The position numbers were made by a program, and so were the translations under genes. Of a stretch of 64,000 bases of DNA, positions 24,437-34,808 are shown in pieces. Origin of the DNA: Rugosimonospora africana. GTDB lineage: Bacteria > Actinomycetota > Actinomycetes > Mycobacteriales > Micromonosporaceae. The first letter of the stretch is position 1. The number at the start of each line of letters is the position of its first letter. The stretch covers positions 1-64,000 of the forward strand of contig NZ_BONZ01000051.1 in assembly GCF_016862975.1 (NCBI RefSeq), given 5' to 3'. The notes beneath the pieces were generated by a model. That model was not told the DNA's origin. It did not search any database and saw only the letters and a list, made by a program, of their open reading frames with translations.

Positions 24437-25654
24437 ATGGACGCATCCCCCGCGACCACCCCCGCGCTACGTGTCGACCTGCTCACCAGGGAGTACCCGC
24501 CGGACGTGTACGGCGGCGCCGGCGTGCACGTCGAGTACCTCGCCGACAACCTGCGCCCGCTGGCCGACGTGCGGGTGCACTGCTTCGGGGCGCCCGGTCC
24601 CCGGCCACAGGCCGGCGTCACCGGATACGCCACACCGGCCGGGTTGGCCGGCGCCAATGCCGCCCTCGCCACCATGGGCATCGACCTGGAGATGGCCGCG
24701 GGTTGCGCCGGCACCGACGTGGTGCACAGCCACACCTGGTACGCGAACCTCGCCGGCCACGTCGCCAAGCTGCTGCACGGCGTACCGCACGTGGTCACGA
24801 CGCACAGCCTGGAGCCGCTACGGCCATGGAAGGCCGAGCAGCTCGGCGGCGGCTACGCGCTGTCGTCCTGGTGTGAGCGCACCGCGATCGAGGCGGCCGA
24901 CGCGGTCATCGCGGTCTCCGACGGCATGCGTCGCGACCTGCTCGCCTGCTACCCGTCCGTCGCCCCGGCTCGGGTACGCGTGGTGCACAACGGCATCGAC
25001 ACCGGGCAGTACGCCCGGGATCCGGGCACCGACGTGCTGGCCCGGCTCGGCATCGACCCGGACCGGCCGACCGTCACGTACGTCGGCCGGGTCACCCGGC
25101 AGAAGGGGCTGCCGTACCTTCTGCGCGCCGCCGACCGGCTGCCCGCCGGCGCGCAGCTCGTCCTGCTGGCCGGGGCGCCCGACACGCCGGAGATCGCCGC
25201 CGAGGTGGAGCACCTGGTCGCCGGGCTGCGCGAGCGGCGCGACGGCGTGGTCTGGGTGCTGGAGATGCTGCCCAAGCACGAGGTCATCCAGGTGCTCTCG
25301 CACAGCACCGTGTTCGTCTGCCCGTCGATCTACGAGCCGATGGGGATCGTCAACCTGGAGGCGATGGCCTGCGAGGCCGCCGTCGTGGCCACCGCCACCG
25401 GCGGCATCCCGGAGGTGGTCGCCGACCGGGAGACCGGCCTGCTGGTCCCGATCGACCAGGCGCCCGGCGGCGGCGACCCGGTCGCTCCGGACCGGTTCGT
25501 CGCCGACCTCGCCGCGGCGATCACCGAGCTGCTGGAGGACCCGGAGCTGGCGGCGCGGATGGGCCGGGCCGGGCGGCGCCGCGCCGTCGAGCGGTTCTCC
25601 TGGGCGTCGATCGCCGAGAAAACCATGCGGGTGTACCAGCAGGTACTCGGGTAG
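24437..25654 (+). CDS. glgM: alpha-maltose-1-phosphate synthase / actinobacterial-type glycogen synthase (GT4)
   Basis: The 405-residue GT4 glycosyltransferase has the N-terminal LLTREYPPDVYGGAGVHVEYLA typical of the actinobacterial GlgA/GlgM group. It also has VVHSHTWYANLAGH, the donor-site GRVTRQKGLPYLLRA and the E-x7-E region PSIYEPMGIVNLEAMACEAAVVATATGG. The mycobacterial homologue joins ADP-glucose to glucose-1-phosphate to give maltose-1-phosphate; older annotation calls it glgA. The neighbouring glgE, which uses maltose-1-phosphate, supports the GlgM role. Start at 24437 from the TAGGGT box. Confidence 0.88.
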   Translation: MDASPATTPALRVDLLTREYPPDVYGGAGVHVEYLADNLRPLADVRVHCFGAPGPRPQAGVTGYATPAGLAGANAALATMGIDLEMAAGCAGTDVVHSHTWYANLAGHVAKLLHGVPHVVTTHSLEPLRPWKAEQLGGGYALSSWCERTAIEAADAVIAVSDGMRRDLLACYPSVAPARVRVVHNGIDTGQYARDPGTDVLARLGIDPDRPTVTYVGRVTRQKGLPYLLRAADRLPAGAQLVLLAGAPDTPEIAAEVEHLVAGLRERRDGVVWVLEMLPKHEVIQVLSHSTVFVCPSIYEPMGIVNLEAMACEAAVVATATGGIPEVVADRETGLLVPIDQAPGGGDPVAPDRFVADLAAAITELLEDPELAARMGRAGRRRAVERFSWASIAEKTMRVYQQVLG

Positions 25655-25691
25655 CCGATCCGCTCGCCGAGAGATCCGGGCCGGGCTGGTT

Positions 25692-25697
25692 TACGTT
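25692..25697 (+). promoter_or_regulatory. -10 box of a leaderless promoter for glgE (TACGTT)
   Basis: TACGTT ends 6 nt before the glgE ATG at 25704, so glgE-glgB may be transcribed independently of glgM. Confidence 0.55.
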
Positions 25698-25703
25698 GGG
25701 ACG

Positions 25704-27676
<1,973 letters not shown>

Positions 27677-27677
<1 letters not shown>

Positions 27678-29791
27678 TGGGCAACATCATGGGCAACCTG
27701 GTCAGCGGCGAGATTCACGACCCGCACGCGCTGCTGGGTGCGCACCCGAACGGCGGCGACACGGTCATCCGCACCTTCCGGCGCGACGCCGAGGAGGCCG
27801 TCGTGGTGGCCGAGGACGGCCGGTACCCGATGAACCGGGTCCACGAGACCGGCGTGTTCGAGGCGACCGTACCGGGTGCCGTACTGGACTACCGCTTGGA
27901 CGTGGACGGTCAGCGGGTGGACGACCCCTACCGGTACCCACCGACGGTCGGCGACCTGGACCTGCACCTGATCGGTGAGGGGCGCCACGAACGGCTGTGG
28001 ACCATACTCGGCGCCCACCCGCACGCCGACGGGGTCGCGTTCGCGGTCTGGGCGCCCAACGCCCGAGGGGTACGGGTGGTCGGCGACTTCACCGGCTGGG
28101 GCCCGTACGAGGGTTGGCCCATGCGCTCGATGGGCAGCAGCGGCATCTGGGAACTGTTCGTTCCGTCGGCCGCCCCCGGGCAGCGCTACAAGTTCCGGAT
28201 CCTCGGCCCGGACGGCGAGTGGCGCGAGAAGGCCGACCCGCTGGCCACACACACCGAGGTACCGCCGGCCACCGCCTCCGTGGTCTACCGCTCCGGCTAC
28301 GACTGGGGCGACGCGCGCTGGATGGAGCAGCGCGCCCAGGCATCGCAGCACCGCGAGCCGGTCAGCGTGTACGAGGTGCACCTCGGCTCGTGGCGCCCCG
28401 GACTGTCCTATCGCGACCTGGCCGACCAGCTCACCGAGTACGTGCTGGAGCTGGGCTTCACGCACGTGGAGTTTCTGCCCGTCATGGAGCACCCGTTCGG
28501 CGGCTCCTGGGGATACCAGGTCACCGGCTACTACGCGCCCACCGCCCGCTTCGGCGAACCAGACGACCTGCGCTACCTGGTGGACCGGCTGCATCAGGCC
28601 GGCATCGGCGTCATCCTCGACTGGGTGCCCGCGCACTTTCCGCGCGACGAATGGGCACTGGCCCGATTCGACGGCACCCCGCTGTACGAGCACCCCGACC
28701 CCCGTCGCGGCGAGCACCCGGACTGGGGCACGTACGTGTTCGACTACGGCCGTACGGAGGTGCGCAACTTCCTGGTCGCCAACGCGCTGTACTGGCTCGA
28801 AGAGTTCCATGTGGACGGTCTGCGGGTCGACGCGGTTGCCTCGATGCTGTATCTCGACTACTCGCGCGAGGACGGCCAGTGGGCACCCAACCAGTACGGC
28901 GGCCGGGAAAACCTGGAGGCGATCGGGCTGCTCCAGGAGGTCAACGCCACCGCCTACCGGCACCACCCCGGCATCCTCATGGTGGCCGAGGAGTCCACCG
29001 CGTGGCCCGGAGTCACCCAGCCGACCTCCGCCGGCGGCCTGGGCTTCGGCTTCAAGTGGAACATGGGCTGGATGCACGACACCCTGTCATACCTGGCCAA
29101 GGACCCGATCCACCGGCAGTACCACCACAACCAGCTCACCTTCTCGCTTGTCTACGCGTGGAGCGAGAACTACGTGCTGCCGATCAGCCATGACGAAGTG
29201 GTGCACGGCAAGGGTTCGCTGACCGGCAAGATGCCGGGCGACACCTGGCGCCGGCTGGCCGGCACCCGGGCCCTGCTCGCGTACATGTGGGCGCACCCGG
29301 GCAAGCAACTGCTGTTCATGGGCTGCGAACTGGGCGACGACCGGGAGTGGAGCGAGAGCCGCGGCCTGGACTGGGGCCTGTTGCAGGATCCGGATCGGGC
29401 CGGCGTGCAGCGACTGGTCGGTGACCTCAACACGGCGTACCGCGCCAGTCCCGCGCTGTGGTCGCAGGACACCACGCCGAACGGGTTCCGCTGGATCGTC
29501 GGTGACGACGCCGGCAACAACACCGTCGCGTTCATCCGGCTCGCGGCCGACGGCACGACGCTGGTGTGCGTGGCCAACTTCTCGGCGCTGCCGCACGAGG
29601 GGTACCGGTTGGGCCTGCCCACGGCTGGCACCTGGACCGAGATGATCAACACCGACTCGCACAGCTACGGCGGCTCGGGCGTGGGCAACCTGGGCAGCGT
29701 ACGGGCCGAACCCCAGCCGTGGCATGGCTTGCCGGCCTCGGCGTCGCTGCGGGTACCGCCGCTGGGCGTGCTCTGGTTGCGTCCCGAGTAG
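27677..29791 (+). CDS. glgB: 1,4-alpha-glucan branching enzyme (GH13_9)
   Basis: The 704-residue enzyme introduces alpha-1,6 branches into alpha-glucan. The N-terminus contains [10 protein letters not shown], then a CBM48 ([19 protein letters not shown]). The barrel carries [27 protein letters not shown], the nucleophile in [15 protein letters not shown], the acid Glu in [15 protein letters not shown] and the third Asp in [13 protein letters not shown]. The ATG at 27677 overlaps the glgE stop. The length is similar to other actinobacterial GlgB proteins that have a single N-terminal module before CBM48 or a reduced one. Confidence 0.95.
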
Positions 29792-29801
29792 ACACGCGGA
29801 A

Positions 29802-29807
29802 TACGCT
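29802..29807 (+). promoter_or_regulatory. -10 box of a leaderless promoter (TACGCT)
   Basis: TACGCT ends 7 nt before the ATG at 29815. Confidence 0.55.
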
Positions 29808-29814
29808 GCGGTAC

Positions 29815-30582
29815 ATGCCCGATCTCGCAGTGTCCTTCTTCCCCGGCCGTGACGGCGTGAACCTCGCCTACCGGGAGGTCGGCGAGGGCAGGCCGCTCGT
29901 GCTGCTTCACGGCCTCCTGAGCGACGGGACGCTGTGGCTGCGCCACGGCCAGGCCGAGACGATCGCGACGCACGGCTACCGCGTGATCCTGCCGGATTTC
30001 CGCGGACATGGCCGCAGCGCCAAGCCCCACGACCCCGCCGCCTATCCCCTCGACGTGCTGGCCGACGACGGGCTGGCCCTCGTCGAACACCTCGGCTTGG
30101 ACGACTACGACCTCGGCGGGTACTCGCTCGGCGCGCGGATCGCGGTGCGGATGCTGGTGCGCGGTGCGACACCGGGCCGGGCGGTGGTCGCGGGCCAGGG
30201 AATGCGGGAGCTGCTCGGCACGGGAGGCGGCGCCTCGGCGCGCCTGCGGCCGATTCTCAACGGGTGGGGGACGTTCGAGCCGGGCTCACCGGAGGAGCGC
30301 ACCGAGCAATGGCTGCGATCAGCCGGTGAAGACCCGGTCGCGCTGCTGCACGTGATGGATTCGATGGTCGCCACGCCGGCCGAACCGATCGGCGGCATCC
30401 AGGTGCCGACGCTCGTCGTGGTGGGGGCCGACGACGAGCGCGCCGCGACCGCCGACGAGTTGGTCGCGACGCTGCCGCACGGCGTTCGGGCCACGGTACC
30501 CGGAGACCACGTGGCGGCGGTCGGCACACCGGAACTCACCGCCGCGATCGTGGATTTCCTCATCTCTGGCGGCAATCTCTAG
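29815..30582 (+). CDS. alpha/beta hydrolase
   Basis: A 255-residue alpha/beta-hydrolase. The oxyanion segment is LVLLHGLLSDGTLW and the nucleophile elbow is DLGGYSLGARIAV (G-x-S-x-G, Ser near residue 103). The Asp lies in VVVGADDERAAT and the His in VPGDHVAAVG, so the triad is complete. Substrate unknown; esterase, lactonase or C-C hydrolase are all possible. It starts 23 bp after glgB but has its own leaderless promoter box, so it need not belong to the glycogen operon. Confidence 0.82.
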   Translation: MPDLAVSFFPGRDGVNLAYREVGEGRPLVLLHGLLSDGTLWLRHGQAETIATHGYRVILPDFRGHGRSAKPHDPAAYPLDVLADDGLALVEHLGLDDYDLGGYSLGARIAVRMLVRGATPGRAVVAGQGMRELLGTGGGASARLRPILNGWGTFEPGSPEERTEQWLRSAGEDPVALLHVMDSMVATPAEPIGGIQVPTLVVVGADDERAATADELVATLPHGVRATVPGDHVAAVGTPELTAAIVDFLISGGNL

Positions 30583-30631
30583 CATAGCTGCGAGCCTGGG
30601 GCGGCATGGCAAGAGAGAAAGAGCGGACTCC

Positions 30632-31486
30632 GTGATCAGAGATCGGCTCGCGAGCCGTGAGACAGCCGCGCCGGTGCGGGCGCCCGGCGCGCCGACGACC
30701 TTCGAGCGCGCCGGTTTCCTTGTCCGGCAAGGACAGCGACTCGGCCAGGTGGTCCGCAACCGGCCGGCCGGCATCACCGCGCACCAGTGGAGCTCGGCGA
30801 CCCGTACCCCGTTGGCGTTCGTGGTGACCGATCCGTTGAGCGACGCGACGGTACTGGCCGTCGAGGCTCACGACCCAGGCGACCGCGCCGAGATCCGCGC
30901 CGACCGGGCGAGCGCCGCCGTGTGCGGGGCCGCCGGCCTGCCGCTGCTGCGCGTCGAGTCCCCGGCGTGCGGCGCCCCGCCGTTCGCGCGGCGGTTCATC
31001 GAGTACGTCCTGGACGCGTACGCGTACACGACCGCCACCGGCGGCGAACCGCCCGGGTACCGCGACATCACCGGCCGGCTGCCCGACGGCCGCGAGGGAT
31101 TTGTCAACGATCTCGGCGCCGTCGCCCGGGTCACCGCCGTCGACGCCTACGTCGGCGGCCGGCTCATCGACCCGATCGTGCGCAGCCTCACCGTGTCCTG
31201 GCGGGACGGCGCCGCCGAGGGCTGGGCGTGGCTGGACGTCCGCGAGGGGCGGTGCCTGTTCGCCCGTACCCGGATCTGGCAGTACCGGTTCTCCTGCGGC
31301 GTCGAGGTCGACCGGCTGGTCGAGGACGTCGCGACGGCGGCGATCGGCGAACGGCTAAGGACGCTGGACGTCGCCGAACCCGTGCTGCGCGACAAGCGGG
31401 ACCTCGCCCGCGAGCTGGACGACCTCAAGCGGCGCCGGGACGAGATGGCCACCCCGTTCGCGTTCGAGCACGTCTCGTTCGACTGA
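30632..31486 (+). CDS. DUF2726-like protein, function unknown
   Basis: A 284-residue protein. The first ~130 residues resemble DUF2726 / restriction-endonuclease-like domains: a strand LAFVVTDPLSDATVLAVEAHD, a charged stretch DRAEIRADRASAAVCGAAG and then LPLLRVES. This matches the D-x(n)-E-x-x pattern and the 'K-x-x-x-C-x-x-A-G-L-P-L-L' style of that family, although the usual catalytic Lys is Arg/Ala here. The C-terminal half has no family I recognise (VRSLTVSWRDGAAEGWAWLDV, ending in a charged helix). Start GTG 30632 is the only early candidate; the Shine-Dalgarno is weak. Confidence 0.6.
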   Translation: MIRDRLASRETAAPVRAPGAPTTFERAGFLVRQGQRLGQVVRNRPAGITAHQWSSATRTPLAFVVTDPLSDATVLAVEAHDPGDRAEIRADRASAAVCGAAGLPLLRVESPACGAPPFARRFIEYVLDAYAYTTATGGEPPGYRDITGRLPDGREGFVNDLGAVARVTAVDAYVGGRLIDPIVRSLTVSWRDGAAEGWAWLDVREGRCLFARTRIWQYRFSCGVEVDRLVEDVATAAIGERLRTLDVAEPVLRDKRDLARELDDLKRRRDEMATPFAFEHVSFD

Positions 31487-31504
31487 CGCCGGTCGTGCCC
31501 GGCG

Positions 31505-32758
31505 TCAGGCCGGAGGAGACACGGCCTGACCCAGTTGGTTGCGGCGGCGTGTCAGGTACGCGATCTCGGCGGTGTTGGTCGCCAGTTCGATGGCCTTGTC
31601 GTAGGCCGCCCGTGAATTCTGGCTGCGGCCCAGCCGGCGCAGCAGGTCGGCACGGGTCGCATGGTAGGCGTGATAGCCGGCCAACGAGTGGTCGAGACGG
31701 TCGACGATCGCCAGTGCCACCTCCGGGCCGTCGAGCTCGGCGACCGCGATAGCCCGGTTGAGGGCGACGATCGGCGACGGGTCGAGGCGGACGAGCTGGT
31801 CGTAGAGCGCGACGACCTGCGACCAGTCGGTGTCGCGTACGTCGCGGGCGGAGGTGTGCACGGCGTTGATCGCGGCGAGGATCTGGTACCGCCCCGGAGC
31901 CACCCGGGCGGCTAGGCGTTCGCGTACCAGCTGGTGACCTTCGGCGATCAGCGTCGCGTCCCAGGCACCCCGGTCCTGTTCGTCGAGGGTGACCAGTTCG
32001 CCGCTGGCCGAGACCCGGGCGGTGCGGCGGGCCTCGGTGAGGAGCATCAGCGCCAGCAGCCCGGCCACCTCACCGTCCTCCGGCAGGAGGGCACGGATCA
32101 GGCGGGTGAGCCGGATCGCCTCGGCGGTCAGCTCGTGACGTACGGGATCGCTGTCGGAGCCGCTCGCCAGGTAGCCCTCGTTGAAGACGAGGAAGAGCAC
32201 GGCGAGTACGCCGGAGAGGCGGGTCGGCAGGTCCTCCATGGACGGCACCCGGTAAGGGATGCGGGCCGCTTTGATCTTGGCCTTCGCGCGGGTGATCCGC
32301 TGCCCCATGGCTGCCTCCTGCACCAGGAAGGCCCGGGCGATCTCGGGTACGGTCAGCCCGGCGACCATGCGCAGCGTCAGCGCCACCCGGGTCTCCATCG
32401 CCAGCGCCGGGTGGCAGCAGATGAAGATCAGCCGGAGCCGCTCGTCGTCGATGGCGCCGAGAGGCTCGGGCGGGTCGTCGTCGTACAACAGCTGAGCCTC
32501 CCTCTGCTTGTCGTCGCGCTTGCTCTCGCGCCGGATCCGGTCGATGGCCTTACGGTTGGCGGTGGTGGTCAGCCAGGCGCCGGGGTTGGGCGGCACGCCG
32601 TCGGCGGGCCACCGCTCGACGGCGGTCGCGAACGCCTCGGCCGCCGCTTCCTCGGCGATGTCGAGGTCACCGAAACGCTTGGTCAGGGCGGCGACCACCC
32701 GCGCCCACTCCTCGTGGTGCGCCTCGGTGATCGCCGACTGGACGTCGATCACGCTCAC
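31505..32758 (-). CDS. ECF sigma factor with C-terminal TPR-like extension (ECF42 type)
   Basis: The 417-residue protein starts with an ECF sigma core. Sigma-2 includes VVAALTKRFGDLDIAEEAAAEAFATAVERWP, and sigma-4 includes LTLRMVAGLTVPEIARAFLVQEAAMGQRITRAK. A ~200-residue helical extension follows (DLPTRLSGVLAVLFLVFNEGYLAS to QNSRAAYDKAIELATNTAEIAYL). This length and the upstream DGPF/YCII partner mark the ECF42 group. These sigma factors usually lack an anti-sigma; the extension regulates activity. The GTG start at 32758 overlaps the partner's stop (GTGA). Confidence 0.88.
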   Translation of the reverse strand: MSVIDVQSAITEAHHEEWARVVAALTKRFGDLDIAEEAAAEAFATAVERWPADGVPPNPGAWLTTTANRKAIDRIRRESKRDDKQREAQLLYDDDPPEPLGAIDDERLRLIFICCHPALAMETRVALTLRMVAGLTVPEIARAFLVQEAAMGQRITRAKAKIKAARIPYRVPSMEDLPTRLSGVLAVLFLVFNEGYLASGSDSDPVRHELTAEAIRLTRLIRALLPEDGEVAGLLALMLLTEARRTARVSASGELVTLDEQDRGAWDATLIAEGHQLVRERLAARVAPGRYQILAAINAVHTSARDVRDTDWSQVVALYDQLVRLDPSPIVALNRAIAVAELDGPEVALAIVDRLDHSLAGYHAYHATRADLLRRLGRSQNSRAAYDKAIELATNTAEIAYLTRRRNQLGQAVSPPA

Positions 32759-33078
32759 AGGAACGGCCGCACCTCGATCTTCCGATCACAGACCTTCGAC
32801 GCCTCGGCGGCGAGCTTGAGCGCCACGTCCAGATCGGGGACCTCCCACACCCAGACGCCGGCGAGGTACTCCTTCGACTCCACGAAAGGCCCGTCGCTGA
32901 ACACCGCCTGCTCGCCCCGGTTGTCGACGACCGTGGCCGCGTCGGTGTCCGCGAGTCCGCCCGCGAAAACCCAGTAGCCCTCGGCGATCAGTCGTTCGTT
33001 GAACACGCTGATGGCAGGCCGCCTGTCCGTGCTGCCGGGATTGATCTTGTCGTCGATCACGGAGACCAGGTACTGCAT
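32755..33078 (-). CDS. YCII / DGPF-domain protein, ECF42 partner
   Basis: A 107-residue protein of the YCII (DGPF) family. The signature appears as VFSDGPFVESKEYLAGVWVWEV, with MQYLVSVIDDK at the start and a hydrophobic ferredoxin-like core. Members next to ECF42 sigma factors are commonly co-transcribed and may be the target or a cofactor of the sigma factor; their biochemical role is unclear. AGGAG lies upstream of the ATG at 33078 at slightly long spacing. It overlaps the sigma gene by 4 nt. Confidence 0.85.
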   Translation of the reverse strand: MQYLVSVIDDKINPGSTDRRPAISVFNERLIAEGYWVFAGGLADTDAATVVDNRGEQAVFSDGPFVESKEYLAGVWVWEVPDLDVALKLAAEASKVCDRKIEVRPFL

Positions 33079-33165
33079 CTGAAAATCATCTCCTATGGTT
33101 CGGGGCGTCCCTCGTGGGCTGCCTCTCACCCCTGCTACGAACGCCGCTGCCCCGATCCGACACCG

Positions 33166-33186
33166 CTTCGCGGATTTCTTGCGAAG
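33166..33186 (-). terminator. small hairpin downstream of tetR-type gene
   Basis: CTTCGC (33166-33171) pairs with GCGAAG (33181-33186) about 50 nt beyond the TetR stop on the minus strand. It is a weak candidate terminator. A near copy of the TetR 3' end (GTCACTGCCCGGCGAGCCG) lies at 33209-33227, just past the stop. Confidence 0.3.
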
Positions 33187-33235
33187 ACTTTCTGGTACGC
33201 CTGCCGGCGTCACTGCCCGGCGAGCCGCGGGCGCG

Positions 33236-33832
33236 TCACTTTCCGGCGAGCCGGCGGGCCGAGTCGGCCGCACGTTGCCGGGTGGCCGGCAGCGCCTCGG
33301 CGACCGGCCCGAACACGCCTTCGAGCAGGAAGACCGCGAGGCCGTGCGCGGAGGCCGCGACGGCCAGTACCAGTTCCAGCGCGGCCGCGGGGTCGTCGCG
33401 CAGCCGACCGGCCGGTCCGGTCAGTACCGCGAGCACGTCGTTGCCGGCCTCGGCCAACTCCGGATAGCGGGACTTGTCCAACCCGGCCGCGAACGTCACC
33501 TCGAACAGCGCCCGCTCCTGAACGGCGAACAGCACGTACGCCGAACCGAACCGGGCCAGTTGCTCGACCGGATCGCTCGCGCCGGCCACCGCCTCCGAGA
33601 AGCGGCGCTTCTGTTCCAGGTAGCCGCGCAGGGCGACCGCGGCCAGCAGCGCGTCGCGGTCCGCGTAGTGCTTGTACGGCGCCGCGACGCTGACCCCGGC
33701 CCGGCGGCTGGCCTCGGCGAGGGTGAACCCGCGCGGGCCGGTGTCGGCGACCAGTGCCAGCGCGGCCTGTTCCAGCGCGTTGCGCAGATCACCGTGGTGG
33801 TGCCCCAGCGGGCGCTTGGCGGGTCGCGTCAC
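33236..33832 (-). CDS. TetR-family transcriptional regulator
   Basis: A 198-residue repressor. The N-terminal helix-turn-helix is ALEQAALALVADTGPRGFTLAEASRRAGVSVAAPYKHYADRDALLAAV in the usual TetR position, and the C-terminal ligand domain resembles the WHG type (FGSAYVLFAVQERALFEVTFAAGL). The GTG at 33832 is chosen because TAACCT lies 7 nt upstream (leaderless). That box touches the 35-bp palindrome described below, so the protein very likely represses itself and the divergent dehydrogenase gene. Confidence 0.87.
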   Translation of the reverse strand: MTRPAKRPLGHHHGDLRNALEQAALALVADTGPRGFTLAEASRRAGVSVAAPYKHYADRDALLAAVALRGYLEQKRRFSEAVAGASDPVEQLARFGSAYVLFAVQERALFEVTFAAGLDKSRYPELAEAGNDVLAVLTGPAGRLRDDPAAALELVLAVAASAHGLAVFLLEGVFGPVAEALPATRQRAADSARRLAGK

Positions 33833-33839
33833 GCGAGCT

Positions 33840-33845
33840 AGGTTA
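33840..33845 (-). promoter_or_regulatory. -10 box of a leaderless promoter for the TetR gene (TAACCT)
   Basis: On the minus strand TAACCT ends 7 nt before the GTG at 33832 and overlaps the end of the operator. Confidence 0.55.
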
Positions 33846-33875
33846 ACACCACTTACCTGGTAAACGCCATTAACC
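33841..33875. promoter_or_regulatory. TetR operator, 35-bp symmetric site
   Basis: The site reads GGTTAA-N6-TTACC-T-GGTAA-N6-TTAACC and is symmetric around base 33858. It fills most of the 60-bp gap between the divergent TetR and SDR starts, covering the TetR -10 and ending 18 nt before the SDR ATG. Inner and outer arms could be two half-sites for two dimers. Confidence 0.75.
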
Positions 33876-33892
33876 ACGGAGGCCCGCTGATC

Positions 33893-34753
33893 ATGACGAC
33901 GAAGACCTGGTTCATCACCGGCGCCGGCTCCGGCCTCGGCTACCACCTGACCAGCCTGCTGCTGGAGCGCGGCGACCGGGTCGCGGCGACGGCCCGCCGC
34001 CCCGGGGCGCTGGACGAGCTGACCGACCGGTACGGCCCGCAGCTGTGGACCACCAGCCTGGACGTGACCGATGCCCCGGCGGTTCGGCGGGCGGTCGACG
34101 GCGCCTGGGCGCGGTTCGGCCGCGTCGACGTCGTGGTGTCCAACGCCGGGGTCGGCCTGCTCGGCGCCGCCGAGGAGGCGTCCGACGAACAACTCGCGCA
34201 CCAGCTCGCCGTCAACCTGGTCGGCCCCATCCAGGTGGCCCGCGCGGTCATCCCCCACCTGCGCGCCCAGGGCGGCGGCCGGATCGTGCAGCTGTCCAGC
34301 TCAGGCGGCCAGGTACCGGACCCCGGCATGAGCCTCTACAACGCCACCAAGTTCGGCGTGGAAGGCTTCTACGAGTCCCTCGCCCTGGAACTCGCACCCT
34401 TCGGCATCGAGACCACTCTCGTCGAGCCCGGCGGCAGCCGCACCGGCTTCAACCGCAACCTGATGCTCGCCCCACCCATCGACGCCTACCGGGACACCGT
34501 CGTCGGGCAGGTGCGCGGCCTGCTCACCGGCGCCGATCCCGAGTTCCTGAGCCGTGCCATCGCCGGCGACCCGGCCAAGATCGCCCGGGCCATCGTCGAC
34601 TCGACCGGCGTGTCGCCGGCTCCGAAGCGCCTGGTCCTCGGCGGCGGCGCGTACGAGCAGATCACCGCCGCGCTGCGCGACCGGCTCGCCGCGCTGGAGG
34701 CACAGCGGGAGCTGGCCTACAGTACCGACGCCGACGACGCCCGCCGGTCCTGA
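33893..34753 (+). CDS. short-chain dehydrogenase/reductase
   Basis: A 286-residue classical SDR. The cofactor motif is TGAGSGLGYHL at the N-terminus, LDVTD follows, then NAGVGLLG (NAG motif), the active Ser in LSSSGGQVPD and the YNATK catalytic pair near residue 147. The EPGGSRTGFNR segment follows. It probably uses NADP(H), since Arg residues follow strand 2 (ATARRPG). Substrate unknown. GGAGG precedes the ATG at 33893. It is controlled by the adjacent TetR through the shared operator. Confidence 0.88.
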   Translation: MTTKTWFITGAGSGLGYHLTSLLLERGDRVAATARRPGALDELTDRYGPQLWTTSLDVTDAPAVRRAVDGAWARFGRVDVVVSNAGVGLLGAAEEASDEQLAHQLAVNLVGPIQVARAVIPHLRAQGGGRIVQLSSSGGQVPDPGMSLYNATKFGVEGFYESLALELAPFGIETTLVEPGGSRTGFNRNLMLAPPIDAYRDTVVGQVRGLLTGADPEFLSRAIAGDPAKIARAIVDSTGVSPAPKRLVLGGGAYEQITAALRDRLAALEAQRELAYSTDADDARRS

Positions 34754-34796
34754 AGCCAGGGGTCGGCCCGTCGCCGGCCGCCGCCGTCCCGCCAAT

Positions 34797-34802
34797 TAGG
34801 CT
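34797..34802 (+). promoter_or_regulatory. -10 box of a leaderless promoter (TAGGCT)
   Basis: TAGGCT ends 6 nt before the GTG at 34809. Confidence 0.55.
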
Positions 34803-34808
34803 CGTGAA

